From Leptospira selangorensis (GTDB taxonomy: Bacteria; Spirochaetota; Leptospiria; Leptospirales; Leptospiraceae): a stretch of 64,000 nucleotides of DNA. The first letter of the stretch is position 1. Every line of letters begins with the position of its first letter. Positions 54,202 through 64,000 of this stretch are shown here, piece by piece. The stretch spans positions 434,001-498,000 of the forward strand of contig NZ_RQES01000018.1 of NCBI RefSeq assembly GCF_004769405.1, written 5' to 3'. Below the pieces are notes generated by a model, which was given only the letters and a program-made list of their open reading frames with translations, was not told where the DNA came from and searched no databases. A program made the position numbers and the translations under genes.

Positions 54202-55590
54202 ATGGAATTCAAGACTAAGAAAAATCAAAACGCATCCGTAGACCTTAAGTTAACCTTTGATAAGAACGATCTAGAAAAGGCGTTCGAAAAGACTTATAAA
54301 GAAAAACAAAAGGATCTCAAGATCCCGGGCTTCCGCCCTGGAAAAGCACCGATCGAAATGGTAAAACGCCATTTGGGAGACTCGGTAGCAAACGACGCAA
54401 TCAATCTTCTATTATTAGAAACTGTAAGTGAACTTTCCGGAAAACTGGAACACAAGATTGTACGTTTCCCTAAATTTACCGTCGAGGACTATGTTCCCGA
54501 AAAAAGTTTAGTGGCAACCGCGGTCTATGATACCGATCCCGAAGTTTCCTTAGGAAAATATAAAAAGATCAAGATCAAACTTCCTGAAGTACAGGTTACC
54601 GATGAGGATATCACCGAGGAACTTCAGTTCGTTCGTAAACAACTTGCTCGAAAACTTCTGAGAGAGCCAAGCGAAGGAGCCGAGAACGGCGATATCGTGG
54701 ATATGGAATTCGAAGTGAAGGAAGAAGGGCAGGAGCCTAAGAACGCTAAAAACGGTTCAAGCGATTATAAATTAGGAGAAGCTAATAATCTTCCTGGTTT
54801 CGATGATAACCTGTACGGCATCAAAACCGGCGAGACCAAAAACTTCTTCTATACCTACCCAAGTGATTATCCAAGAGAAGATCTGGCCGGCAAGAAGATG
54901 GAATTCGCCATGACCTTAAAGGCGATCTATAAAGAAGTCCTTCCTGAACTGGATGACGATCTTGCGAGCGAATATGATGGATCTTCTTCTTTGCAAGTTT
55001 TGAAAGATAAGGTCAAAACCGATTTACAGAAGAATTATACGGAAGCAGTAAAAAACAAGAAGATGGAAGAGATCTACAAGGAACTTGTAGCGGATTCCAA
55101 ATTTGTATTCCCTGAGTCATATCTTACCGAAGAATCGGAACATGTGTATCAGAATATGATGCAGGATGTTTTAGGAAGAGGCCAGGCCAGAATTCCTAAG
55201 GAACAGATCCCAAGTATCGAAAAATACGCTGAAATGGTAGGAAAACCTTTAGAAGAAGTAAGGGATTCTTTCAAAACCATTGCAGAAAACAGACTAAAGG
55301 GATACTTCTCCAGACAGAAGCTGGCTTCTACCGAAAATATCGTTTTGACGGAAGAGGATTTCGACCGTGAAATCTCTACTCTTGCCTCAAGATATGGTAT
55401 GCCTGACGCCGATTTTAAAAAAGAATTGGAAAAAGGTAAACTTCTGGAAACTTACCGGGACAATTTTTTAGCAAAAAAGATAGACGATACCCTCTTCCAG
55501 CTTGTAGAAAAGAAATACAACGAGAAGATGAGTATCCGTCAGCTAAAGGAATTCCTTTCTAATAAGGAAACTGGAGAAGTATGGCAATAA
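54202..55590 (+). CDS. tig: Trigger factor
   Basis: Trigger factor is the ribosome-bound chaperone that meets nascent chains. The 462-residue protein has the ribosome-binding domain with [16 protein letters not shown] (about 35-50; the signature loop is GFRPGKAP), the FKBP-like PPIase domain (about 155-245), and a long helical C-terminal domain. The ribosome site before ATG 54202 is weak. It overlaps clpP by 10 bases. Downstream clpP and clpX give the common tig-clpP-clpX order. Confidence 0.96.
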   Translation: MEFKTKKNQNASVDLKLTFDKNDLEKAFEKTYKEKQKDLKIPGFRPGKAPIEMVKRHLGDSVANDAINLLLLETVSELSGKLEHKIVRFPKFTVEDYVPEKSLVATAVYDTDPEVSLGKYKKIKIKLPEVQVTDEDITEELQFVRKQLARKLLREPSEGAENGDIVDMEFEVKEEGQEPKNAKNGSSDYKLGEANNLPGFDDNLYGIKTGETKNFFYTYPSDYPREDLAGKKMEFAMTLKAIYKEVLPELDDDLASEYDGSSSLQVLKDKVKTDLQKNYTEAVKNKKMEEIYKELVADSKFVFPESYLTEESEHVYQNMMQDVLGRGQARIPKEQIPSIEKYAEMVGKPLEEVRDSFKTIAENRLKGYFSRQKLASTENIVLTEEDFDREISTLASRYGMPDADFKKELEKGKLLETYRDNFLAKKIDDTLFQLVEKKYNEKMSIRQLKEFLSNKETGEVWQ

Positions 55591-56174
55591 TTCCTACAGT
55601 TATAGAGCAAACCGGTCGCGGAGAAATGCGGTATGACGTATTTTCCCGCCTCTTAAAAGACAGAATTATCTTTCTAGGTGACGCAATTTCCGACGATTAC
55701 GCGAACGTGATCATCGCTCAACTACTGTTCCTGGACGCGGAAAATCCGGACAGGGACATCTACTTATACCTGAATTCCCCAGGCGGATATGTATCTTCCG
55801 GGCTTGCCATTTACGACACTATGCAGTATATTAAGGCAGACGTTCGTACACTTTGTATCGGTCAGGCTTCTTCTATGGCAGCACTTCTTCTGGCAGGCGG
55901 GGCAAAGGGCAAAAGATCCGCTCTTCCTCATTCCAGAATTATGATGCACCAGCCAACCGGAGGAGCTACCGGTCAGGCTTCCGATATCGCCATCCAAGCG
56001 AAGGAAGTTCTGAAATTAAAGCAGGTGTTAAACGGTTTGTACGCTAAACATACGGGCAAGTCTGTGGAAGAAGTGCAAAAGGATACCGAGAGGGACCTTT
56101 ACATGACTCCAGAAGAAGCTCAAAAATACGGGATCATTGATTCCGTAATTTCCATAGAGCGTCAAAAGAACTGA
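55581..56174 (+). CDS. clpP: ATP-dependent Clp protease proteolytic subunit ClpP
   Basis: ClpP is the serine protease core of ClpXP. The 197-residue protein keeps the catalytic triad: Ser in [14 protein letters not shown], His in [13 protein letters not shown], and Asp in [14 protein letters not shown]. The N-terminal axial loop and [19 protein letters not shown] are typical. ATG 55581 lies 10 bases inside tig, so the start is coupled to tig translation. Confidence 0.97.
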   Translation: MAIIPTVIEQTGRGEMRYDVFSRLLKDRIIFLGDAISDDYANVIIAQLLFLDAENPDRDIYLYLNSPGGYVSSGLAIYDTMQYIKADVRTLCIGQASSMAALLLAGGAKGKRSALPHSRIMMHQPTGGATGQASDIAIQAKEVLKLKQVLNGLYAKHTGKSVEEVQKDTERDLYMTPEEAQKYGIIDSVISIERQKN

Positions 56175-56186
56175 TAGGGGGATCCC

Positions 56187-57458
<1,272 letters not shown>

Positions 57459-57471
57459 TAGGATTAGGTTT

Positions 57472-57548
57472 TCACGCGAAGCCGCAAAGAACGCAAAGGT
57501 TTTCTTTTAGCAATTAAAAGATCTTCTTACCTTAGCGCCTTTGCGTGA
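57472..57548. repeat. Imperfect inverted repeat, copy 2 of an intergenic element (first copy at 29484-29587)
   Basis: The left arm 57472-57491 is near-identical to that of copy 1, and a right arm at about 57530-57548 is its inverted, less perfect partner. It lies between the convergent clpX and alcohol dehydrogenase genes. Confidence 0.7.
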
Positions 57549-57562
57549 GAAATAATCTCTTC

Positions 57563-58609
57563 TTAATTTAGGGAAGCAATATCTATCACAAATCTATAAC
57601 GTACATCACTTTTAACGACTCTTTCGTAAGCTTCGTTTACTTTCTGGATTGAGATCAGTTCAATATCACTGGTGATATTGTGCTTTCCGCAGAAATCCAA
57701 CATCTCTTGTGTTTCGGCAATCCCGCCAATTAGAGAGCCTGCTAGGCTTTTGCGACCGCCGATTAAAGAGAATGCTCCGATAGGAACTTGTTCTTCTGGA
57801 ACGCCAACCACTACCATAGAACCATCCACTCTCAATAGGCTAAGATAAGCATTCCAATCCAGAGGCATAGAAACAGTATTGATGATCAGATCAAAACTTC
57901 CTCTTAACTTACTGAATGTGCTTTTTTCAGAAGTGGCATAAAAATGATCCGCGCCTAGACGTTTTGCATCCGCTTCCTTTTTATTGGATTGGCTTAGTAC
58001 TGTTACTTCTGCGCCGAGTGCATGAGCGATTTTCACTCCCATATGACCAAGTCCGCCGAGACCGATGATCGCTACTTTTTTACCCGGACCGGCTTTCCAA
58101 TGAGCAAGAGGAGAATACAGAGTGATTCCCGCGCAAAGTAGGGGAGCCGCAGCATCCAAAGGAAGATTATCAGGAATTCTTAATACATAACTCTGATCTA
58201 CTACGATCTTATTGGAATATCCACCGTAAGTCGGGGTTTTTCTATCTTGCTCTCTTCCATTATAAGTGGCACTCATTCCGGTTTCACAGAATTGTTCCAA
58301 GCCTGCTTTGCAATGTTCACATTCCCTGCAGGAGTCTACAAAACATCCGACTCCTACCTTATCTCCTACTTTAAATTTTGAAACCTTGGATCCTACCTTG
58401 GAAACAATTCCTGTGATCTCATGGCCTGGGACCATCGGGAAGATGGAACCTCCCCATTCGTCTCTTGCTTGGTGTATATCCGAATGACAGATACCGCAGT
58501 AATGAATATCGATGACTACATCTTCATCTTTTGCATCTCTTCTATCGAATTGAAAAGGTGCCAAAGGAGCTTTTGCAATAGCGGCAGCATAACCTTTTGC
58601 TGGGATCAT
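57563..58609 (-). CDS. Zinc-dependent alcohol dehydrogenase (cinnamyl/YahK-like)
   Basis: The 348-residue medium-chain dehydrogenase converts aldehydes and alcohols with NADP(H). It has the catalytic zinc site [17 protein letters not shown] (about 37-53) and [12 protein letters not shown], the structural zinc pattern [15 protein letters not shown] (about 95-109), and the nucleotide-binding [20 protein letters not shown] (about 174-193). The sequence is close to the YahK/cinnamyl alcohol dehydrogenase group by these motifs; the natural substrate is unknown. The ribosome site is AGGAATAAA before ATG 58609. Confidence 0.92.
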   Translation of the reverse strand: MIPAKGYAAAIAKAPLAPFQFDRRDAKDEDVVIDIHYCGICHSDIHQARDEWGGSIFPMVPGHEITGIVSKVGSKVSKFKVGDKVGVGCFVDSCRECEHCKAGLEQFCETGMSATYNGREQDRKTPTYGGYSNKIVVDQSYVLRIPDNLPLDAAAPLLCAGITLYSPLAHWKAGPGKKVAIIGLGGLGHMGVKIAHALGAEVTVLSQSNKKEADAKRLGADHFYATSEKSTFSKLRGSFDLIINTVSMPLDWNAYLSLLRVDGSMVVVGVPEEQVPIGAFSLIGGRKSLAGSLIGGIAETQEMLDFCGKHNITSDIELISIQKVNEAYERVVKSDVRYRFVIDIASLN

Positions 58610-58748
58610 TTTATTCCTCGTTTTGGATTTGATATTGGGTGACTCAAGTTCAAGTGGTGAGAGATTAGAAATTTTAAGTCTGAAAATTTCCCTAGTTAGA
58701 CAAGAAAGTGTAAACTTTGTTTTTTAATTTTAGATCTATTCTGAAAAA

Positions 58749-59849
58749 TTAATCCCGCACTCGACCAACAGTCAGGATCGCAGCTTTGGAAAGTCCTTTT
58801 TTGCCTGATTCCATTTCTAAAAACCTTCCGAAGTCCAGTGTAAGTTCCCTAGAATTCTTATAATCTCTGCCGGAACTCCAATTTTGGAGTTGGATAAGAA
58901 GTGGGGCAACACCGGTAGAGCTAGTAAGTTCAGCCAATCTATCGCTTAAGAAAACCAAATATTCTCCAGGTCTGATCTGGATCTTTTTTACATCTCTTGT
59001 TGAACTTCTGAAATCGTAGAATACTTGTTTAGAGATCGGTAATATATTCGTTTTTCCACTTTTATGAACAAGTGCAGGCAATTTTTGGAACTGAAGTATA
59101 CCAGCTTCTCCATTTCTTGTTTCTAAATAAAATAATGTAAGATTCAAATAAGAGATAGGTGTGGATCTGAGCGCTCTATCTATTTTATAAAGTAGATCTT
59201 CTCCTCTTAAACCTGTGGTTTCCTGAGCGAGTGAGATCATACCTTCTATCCTTGCCTTGAGAGAAGATTCAATTGCTCCGTGATTTGGAAAACCTGCTAA
59301 TACTCCAAAACAACCGTCAGCGGTCGGAATAATATTTGCGTAATCCGATTCTCCGGTATCGGAGGAACGAGGAAAAACAGTGATGTCCAGGTTTTTGATC
59401 TTATGAAGTCTGATCTTATGGAAAAATTTTTGGATCTTGTCAGAAAGTTCTCTTTCCTTTTTGTTTAAGGATTCTTGGGAAACGGTTTCCTCTTTCGTTT
59501 TTTTCTGGTAAAGAGCGATGCGGAAATGTCTAGCAAGTTCTCCTAATTCGTCATCCCTTTCAGATTCTCCGGAATCTTCATAAACATCTTGGGACCAGTT
59601 TTGTAAAAGTTGGGAGATAGATTTAAGGGATTTAAAACTTAAATTTAAAAGAAAGTAAGTGAGGATCCCAAGAACGATGGAAAAGAAAAGCCCGACTCCG
59701 AGCCGGACCCAAACGAATGCTCTTAATTCCTTTCTGATCTCTTCCCCGAATAGAAAATCATCTAAAAGTAGATAAGATAAAAATAATACGAATGAAGCAG
59801 TAAAAGAGGCGAATGCTAATTTATGCTTGGACTGAAGATTCGGAAACAA
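58749..59849 (-). CDS. Membrane protein with degenerate SpoIIE/RsbU-like (PP2C) domain
   Basis: A 366-residue protein: two membrane helices (about 11-30 and 46-68), a HAMP-like/coiled stretch (about 70-165), then a PP2C-fold-like region (about 170-365). It aligns with RsbU-type phosphatases at SDYANIIPTADGCFGVLAGF, YLNLTLFYLETRNGEAG and IQIRPGEYLVFLSDRLAEL. The metal-binding GDVSGHG-like motif is replaced by AGFPNHG, and the TDG motif by SDR, so it is probably inactive as a phosphatase and may be a signalling scaffold. It follows tatC on the minus strand by one base. Confidence 0.7.
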   Translation of the reverse strand: MFPNLQSKHKLAFASFTASFVLFLSYLLLDDFLFGEEIRKELRAFVWVRLGVGLFFSIVLGILTYFLLNLSFKSLKSISQLLQNWSQDVYEDSGESERDDELGELARHFRIALYQKKTKEETVSQESLNKKERELSDKIQKFFHKIRLHKIKNLDITVFPRSSDTGESDYANIIPTADGCFGVLAGFPNHGAIESSLKARIEGMISLAQETTGLRGEDLLYKIDRALRSTPISYLNLTLFYLETRNGEAGILQFQKLPALVHKSGKTNILPISKQVFYDFRSSTRDVKKIQIRPGEYLVFLSDRLAELTSSTGVAPLLIQLQNWSSGRDYKNSRELTLDFGRFLEMESGKKGLSKAAILTVGRVRD

Positions 59850-59850
59850 C

Positions 59851-60648
59851 TCATTTCCTCTCTATAATTGCGATTAGTACCAATGAGATCCCGAATAGGA
59901 CCAATAATGGAACGAATAACATTAACATGGAAATCACATCAGGTCCAGGAGATAAAACTGCGGCTGCAAATGCTATCCCTATGAATGCTTCTCTCCAATG
60001 TTTAAGTAAGAAGGAAAGTTTTAATATTCCGACTGCAGCTAATAATACCATGATCACCGGAAGTTGAAAGGACAATCCGAAGATCAAATGCATATTGAAG
60101 AATACGTCGTAGTATTCATCTATAGGAAGTCTGGTTTCAATATCCAGAGGTCGGACCGTTACTAAAAATATTTTTAGAAAACTTTCGAATGCTTGGGCCC
60201 AGCATAACCAAACCCCTAACCAAAATAGAACAGTAGAAAATGCGATAAGCGCTTTTCCGAGTCTTGCTGTTCTTGGCTCTAAGGCAGGAGAAACAAATCC
60301 CCATAAAAAAGCTAAAGCGAAAGGGAAGGTGATCAAAATAGAAACCATAAACCCTGTTCTCAGATAAACCATGAATGGGGCCATGAGTTTGATTTGGTAG
60401 AATGTAGCGGATTCTCCCAAAATATTCTTGTACGGTTTGATCACTATCTTATGAAGCTCTTCTCCGAAATACAAAGCTACCACGAAGAAAACCGTAAATA
60501 CAAGAATGGAACGGATCAGAACGGAACGTAATTCTTCTAAATGTTCTCCCAGGGTCATAAACTTTTCCCTATCATGAGGAAGACTTTCCTCTGGGGCGGA
60601 GATTACAGGTTGAGGGGTACTAGCGAGGTTCTTTTTTTTAGAAGGCAT
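59851..60648 (-). CDS. tatC: Twin-arginine translocase subunit TatC
   Basis: TatC is the receptor of the Tat pathway, which exports folded proteins. The 265-residue protein has an N-terminal cytoplasmic extension (about 1-28), the conserved [15 protein letters not shown] near residue 33, and six membrane helices (about 47-235). It lies 56 nt after tatA. Tat commonly exports cofactor-bearing enzymes; the molybdopterin oxidoreductase in this window lacks an obvious twin-Arg signal, so a link is not shown. Confidence 0.93.
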   Translation of the reverse strand: MPSKKKNLASTPQPVISAPEESLPHDREKFMTLGEHLEELRSVLIRSILVFTVFFVVALYFGEELHKIVIKPYKNILGESATFYQIKLMAPFMVYLRTGFMVSILITFPFALAFLWGFVSPALEPRTARLGKALIAFSTVLFWLGVWLCWAQAFESFLKIFLVTVRPLDIETRLPIDEYYDVFFNMHLIFGLSFQLPVIMVLLAAVGILKLSFLLKHWREAFIGIAFAAAVLSPGPDVISMLMLFVPLLVLFGISLVLIAIIERK

Positions 60649-60680
60649 ATCGAAAGGTTGGAATTCCTTCCCTGTTATAA

Positions 60681-60698
60681 AAGGGCCCGAAGGCCCTT
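60681..60698 (-). terminator. UUCG-loop hairpin between tatA and tatC
   Basis: On the minus strand a perfect 7-bp stem AAGGGCC/GGCCCTT closes a TTCG tetraloop, followed by TTATAA. It lies between the tatA stop and the tatC start. The T-run is short, so it may cause partial termination, favouring tatA over tatC, which is the known stoichiometry need. Confidence 0.7.
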
Positions 60699-60704
60699 AT
60701 CATA

Positions 60705-60950
60705 TTAAGCGGATTTTTTGGATTTTTTAGGAGAAGAAGCAGGAGCCGCCGGTTTTGTTTCCGGTTCCTGGATTTTAGCGGATTCAGATTCTGCATCTCC
60801 GGATAGAGATTTGCGGAATTGGCGGATTCCGTCTCCTAAATCCTTTGCTAAAGAGGGAAGTCGCTTGCCCCCGAAAAGCAGGAGAGCTAAACCTAGTATG
60901 AAAAAGATTTCCCAAGGGCCTAAATTTAAAAATGCGAGTGGTGCGTACAT
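60705..60950 (-). CDS. tatA: Twin-arginine translocase subunit TatA
   Basis: TatA multimerises to form the Tat translocation site. The 81-residue protein has one short N-terminal membrane helix (about 11-28, PWEIFFILGLALLLFGG), the hinge KRLPSLAKDLGDGIRQFRKS typical of TatA, and a Pro/Ala/Lys-rich tail. The start is ATG 60950 with AAGGAGAT upstream. It is upstream of tatC on the same strand. Confidence 0.94.
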   Translation of the reverse strand: MYAPLAFLNLGPWEIFFILGLALLLFGGKRLPSLAKDLGDGIRQFRKSLSGDAESESAKIQEPETKPAAPASSPKKSKKSA

Positions 60951-61067
60951 ATACTATCTCCTTAGTTAGGATTTTGCCTCTGTAATATATGTCAAATAGT
61001 TAGTAGGAACAAGCCGATAATTCTATTGGGACTTCGGTTCAGATAGAAAGGCAAAACGGACGAGTTT

Positions 61068-61235
61068 ATGAGAATAGAATCCAGCCCCTTAGATTCAATC
61101 TCCGTTCCTCTTCCCGTTCGAGAACCGGGCGGAGAGGAAGAAAAAGAAGAAGATCGGAAAAAGGCAGAGAATGCTCCGAATTCCGATTATATGTACGCTC
61201 TTTCTGTCGGAAGTCTGATAAATGTGCAGGTGTAA
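61068..61235 (+). CDS. Short uncharacterised ORF upstream of 61241 gene
   Basis: A 55-residue frame from ATG 61068 to TAA 61233-61235, immediately (5 bases) before the next gene's ATG. Residues 18-35 are very acidic/basic ([18 protein letters not shown]), and the end [16 protein letters not shown] is hydrophobic. The ribosome site (AAAGG or GGACGAG) is weak. No family is known. Coupling to the next gene makes it plausible. Confidence 0.5.
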   Translation: MRIESSPLDSISVPLPVREPGGEEEKEEDRKKAENAPNSDYMYALSVGSLINVQV

Positions 61236-61240
61236 TTAGA

Positions 61241-62050
61241 ATGGCTCTTACTAAGGAACAGAAGCAGGAATTCCAGGAGAAACTGGCGGATTTTCGTGCA
61301 TTTTTGGAGGATTTGAAGAAGGAAGGAAATCTTCTCAAGGCCCAATCCAGAAAAGATCCTAAAATGGAAGGTTACTTCAATGTGGCTCTTTCCTTAAATT
61401 CTATAAAAAATATAAATACCTGTCTTCTAATCAATGAGATCTCTGTAGCGATCTTGGATCTGAAATCGGATACCTACCTAAACCAGGGGAGGAAAGAAAT
61501 TTATAGTGCAATCTCATTTATGGAGAAAGTTGTCGGAACCGACTTTGAGTCTGGTCTGGGGGAAAATAAGGATCTTCTCGCCAAAATCCTGGAATTTAAT
61601 CCTCTCCAAAGACTGAATTACGTAAAGGGACTCAGGACCTGTACTACAAACACGATCGAGGCATTCGGTTCCAACTCCAAATGGAAATGGAGTTTTCCGG
61701 AGATACATTTCAAAATCGCCATACTTAGTAAGAATCTTTTTGACTTCCGGGCTTTTGAGAAGGAAAGAGACTTGGAGAATCCGTTTTACTATCCTAGACA
61801 GGAACATTATAACTTAATTCTGGAACTTTGTAACTTTGCCGCTCAGGAATACCGTGCTAAATTCGACTTGTCCACCCAGGACGCCGGGGATCTGAAAAAA
61901 TCCATATCCCTTTTGGAGGTAAACCGCAAAATCCTTCAAACCACGGGCGAAACGGAGGACCTCGGGAAGACAAAAACCCTGATAGAATCCCTAAAAGAAA
62001 AGGTAGAGTCGATAGAAGCTGAGAAGGAAAAGAAGAAAAAGAAGAAATAG
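61241..62050 (+). CDS. Uncharacterised cytoplasmic helical protein
   Basis: A 269-residue protein with no signal peptide or membrane segment, largely alpha-helical and charged. It opens with an amphipathic helix ([19 protein letters not shown]) and ends with a Lys/Glu-rich tail ([18 protein letters not shown]). Five cysteines are spread through the middle (for example GLRTCTTNT). No recognised domain. It ends 53 nt before trxA in the same direction. Confidence 0.7.
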   Translation: MALTKEQKQEFQEKLADFRAFLEDLKKEGNLLKAQSRKDPKMEGYFNVALSLNSIKNINTCLLINEISVAILDLKSDTYLNQGRKEIYSAISFMEKVVGTDFESGLGENKDLLAKILEFNPLQRLNYVKGLRTCTTNTIEAFGSNSKWKWSFPEIHFKIAILSKNLFDFRAFEKERDLENPFYYPRQEHYNLILELCNFAAQEYRAKFDLSTQDAGDLKKSISLLEVNRKILQTTGETEDLGKTKTLIESLKEKVESIEAEKEKKKKKK

Positions 62051-62103
62051 ACCCGTCCAATTTGTTATAAAGAGTGGGAAAAAAATAGGAGAAAATCTAA
62101 CTC

Positions 62104-62418
62104 ATGGCATTGACCGAAATAAACGATTCAACTTTCAGTTCCGAGATCAATAAGGGCATGGTTCTAGTAGATTGCTGGGCTGAATGGTGTGGTCCTTGTA
62201 GAATGGTTTCCCCGGTTCTGGAAGAGCTTTCGTCCGAGATGAATGATATCTTAAAAATTAAAAAATTAAACGTAGACGACAACCAGGACACGGCGCAAAA
62301 ATTAAATATCCAATCCTTGCCGACCCTTCTACTTTTCAAAGACGGACAATTGGTGGATAAGATCATAGGAGCTCTTCCTAAGGCGCAAATCAAAAGTTTC
62401 ATCGAAAGACATAAATAA
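62104..62418 (+). CDS. trxA: Thioredoxin
   Basis: The 104-residue protein has the thioredoxin fold and active site WAEWCGPCRMVSP (Cys30 and Cys33 region), the cis-Pro segment SLPTLLLFKDG, and Asp21-type buried acid in VLVDCWAEW. Size is standard. It reduces protein disulfides and supplies ribonucleotide reductase. A start at ATG 62104 follows a TAGGAGAAAATC ribosome site. Confidence 0.96.
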   Translation: MALTEINDSTFSSEINKGMVLVDCWAEWCGPCRMVSPVLEELSSEMNDILKIKKLNVDDNQDTAQKLNIQSLPTLLLFKDGQLVDKIIGALPKAQIKSFIERHK

Positions 62419-62450
62419 AAAATTCGATCTCGACTGCGGCGGAATTTTCC

Positions 62451-64000
62451 ATGCTAAAAGAACAAACCAGGGGATACATAGAGCTTCCTAGAGGGGGCTA
62501 TTTAGTCGAAACAAGTGAGGGCTTCTTTCAGATCGGTTCTCCTCCCGAGACCATCAAAGACACGATGGCCGAAAAGAAGACTCCCCTGGTATTTATACTT
62601 CCTAACAAATTTTTCCACGTAGAAAAGGGGATCAGTACCGCAGAGCTTGAATTCCCGATTTACTTTAACTTCTTCTTAAGACAAAAAAAGACCACGATCA
62701 TTTGTACTGCCGAGCAAAAAGATCAGCTTATCACAGTACTTAAAGAATCCTTAATGGGTCCTGAAGAGATCAATTTAGAATCCGAATACTTGGATGGCGC
62801 GGAATCTTTCGGCTTTCCTGATATGAAAGCTGAGATGGCTTACTTCAGAGGATATAAGGGACTCGACGATGTAGTGGATTTCCAAGTATTCGATAAAGAT
62901 AATATGGTCAACCTAGGAAAGGTTTTGATACGTAAACTTCCTTCAGGTGATTTTAGGATTACTGATGGAACCAAAGAGACCGAGATCCCTGGCGAAGTTG
63001 GATTTAATATTAAATACGAGATCGGTCATAGACTAAAGGAACCTTTTCAAGCTCCTTTACTTGGGATTACCTGTCTTGGACCTTCTCATGGGTTCGATCC
63101 TGAGGATAACACTTCCGGTTTTATTATCTGGTTGAACCACCAAGGCATCATGGTGGATCCACCTGTGAACTCCACTGAGTGGCTCAGGATGTCTAACGTA
63201 AATCCTAAACTGATTAACCATGTTATTCTTACTCACTGTCATGCGGATCATGACGCAGGTACATTCCAGAAAATTATGGAAGAAACCAAGATCACTATTC
63301 ATGCAACTGCAACAGTGATGGAAAGTTTTATCCGCAAGTATTCGGCTCTTACTAAGATCCCTCGTAAAGAATTACTAGAACTTTTTAATTTCCAACAAAT
63401 CATCATAGGAAGACCTGCGATGATCAATGGTGGAGAATTCAATTTTCATTATGCATTACATTCTATTCCTTCCGTAGGATTCGAGTTCTTCTTCCAAGAT
63501 CAATCTTTTGTATACACTTCCGATCATTTGAATGAGCCGGAAGTGCATGATAAGATGTATGAGAAAGGGGTTCTTCCTGAATCTCGTTGGAAATTTTTGA
63601 AAGAATTTCCTTGGGACAGAAGGATTATCTATCATGAGGCAGGAATTCCTCCTCTTCATACTAGAGTTAGCTATTTAGCAAGTTTACCTCCTGAGATCCA
63701 GGAAAAGATCACAGTATATCATATCGCAAGAACGGATATGCCTCCGGATACCAAACTAAAACTGGCTCGTTTTGGAATAGAGAACACTGTTTACCCGGAG
63801 ATTACTCCGCCGAAACATATGGAGGCTTATAACCTTCTAGATATCTTAAGCCAAATCGATATTTTTAGCGGTTTCCCAATAGAGAAGGCGAAGGAATTCC
63901 TACTAATCGTCCGCGAAGAAAAATATAAACGTGGCGATCAGATCATTAAGAAGGGAACTCCTGGTGATAAATTTTATATCATTGCTTCCGGGAACGTAAA
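62451..64000 (+). CDS. Metallo-beta-lactamase-fold / cyclic-nucleotide-binding fusion (3' end outside window)
   Basis: An open frame from ATG 62451 runs off the right edge (516 residues visible). An N-terminal region (about 1-185) has an unidentified fold. The metallo-beta-lactamase domain (about 188-450) has the metal motif THCHADHDAG near 262-271 and downstream His residues (YTSDHLNEPE, IYHEAGIPPLH). A cyclic-nucleotide-binding domain then begins (GFPIEKAKEFLLIVREEKYK, about 475-494, and KKGTPGDKFYIIASGNV). This suggests a hydrolase controlled by cAMP or cGMP, by inference. Confidence 0.85.
   Translation, partial: MLKEQTRGYIELPRGGYLVETSEGFFQIGSPPETIKDTMAEKKTPLVFILPNKFFHVEKGISTAELEFPIYFNFFLRQKKTTIICTAEQKDQLITVLKESLMGPEEINLESEYLDGAESFGFPDMKAEMAYFRGYKGLDDVVDFQVFDKDNMVNLGKVLIRKLPSGDFRITDGTKETEIPGEVGFNIKYEIGHRLKEPFQAPLLGITCLGPSHGFDPEDNTSGFIIWLNHQGIMVDPPVNSTEWLRMSNVNPKLINHVILTHCHADHDAGTFQKIMEETKITIHATATVMESFIRKYSALTKIPRKELLELFNFQQIIIGRPAMINGGEFNFHYALHSIPSVGFEFFFQDQSFVYTSDHLNEPEVHDKMYEKGVLPESRWKFLKEFPWDRRIIYHEAGIPPLHTRVSYLASLPPEIQEKITVYHIARTDMPPDTKLKLARFGIENTVYPEITPPKHMEAYNLLDILSQIDIFSGFPIEKAKEFLLIVREEKYKRGDQIIKKGTPGDKFYIIASGNV

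Overview
This window looks like chromosomal DNA of a spirochaete, most probably the genus Leptospira. Three things point there: the periplasmic-flagellum gene order fliF-fliG-fliH-fliI-fliJ-flbB, with flbB being a spirochaete-type collar protein gene; the flhA-flhF-flhG-fliA order; and loose spirochaetal lipoboxes. GC content, judged by eye, is in the low forties, higher than I would expect for L. interrogans, so a saprophytic or intermediate-clade leptospire is my guess. The window is dense chromosomal backbone. I see no prophage, IS element or CRISPR array, and no gene-free gap longer than about 240 bases.

Layout. (1) 1-9437, plus strand: end of flhA, flhF, flhG, a small membrane protein gene, sigma-28 fliA, a FapA/DUF342 gene, two uncharacterised genes (one built like SwrB/YlxL), remA and gmk. 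(2) 9507-17527: a DUF3089 lipoprotein gene, then the minus-strand operon fliF-fliG-fliH-fliI-fliJ-(overlapping small ORF)-flbB-exported small protein, encoding the MS-ring, switch and export-ATPase parts of the motor. (3) 17766-27268: a TrmH-like methyltransferase gene, a DUF4349 gene, an M23 peptidase/NeuB pair, and a tight minus-strand operon of ABC1 kinase, feoA, feoB and an LTA-synthase-like sulfatase. (4) 27463-41556: a helicase-associated-domain protein, a six-TM chemoreceptor, a phosphoesterase, a TPR protein, ilvB-ilvH, and two tandem dCache chemoreceptors of identical length.

(5) 41558-53978: hemW and nagZ, an SGNH esterase lipoprotein, a molybdopterin oxidoreductase, an ArsR-controlled stress-type operon (arsR, AHSA1, membrane protein, VOC) with a perfect palindromic operator, a PfpI protein, and molybdenum-cofactor genes (a MoeB-rhodanese fusion, moaA, moaD, moaE, mobA). 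(6) 53979-64000: tRNA-Gly(GCC), the protein-quality operon tig-clpP-clpX, an alcohol dehydrogenase, a degenerate PP2C-like membrane protein next to tatC and tatA, two unknown proteins, thioredoxin, and a metallo-beta-lactamase/cyclic-nucleotide-binding fusion cut by the window end.

How the genes connect. Region 1 encodes export-gate, placement and late-gene control functions, region 2 the motor base, and region 4 its chemoreceptors, so a large part of the window serves motility. The Moco genes of region 5 presumably supply the molybdopterin oxidoreductase. The most interesting points are a FliG that lacks most classical torque residues, an FlhF with a changed catalytic motif, a SwrB-like gene in a Firmicutes-style flhF-flhG-fliA-fapA-ylxL-remA-gmk order, a gmk readable only from a CTG start, a 128-nt out-of-frame overlap inside fliJ, and several strong RNA hairpins between genes.
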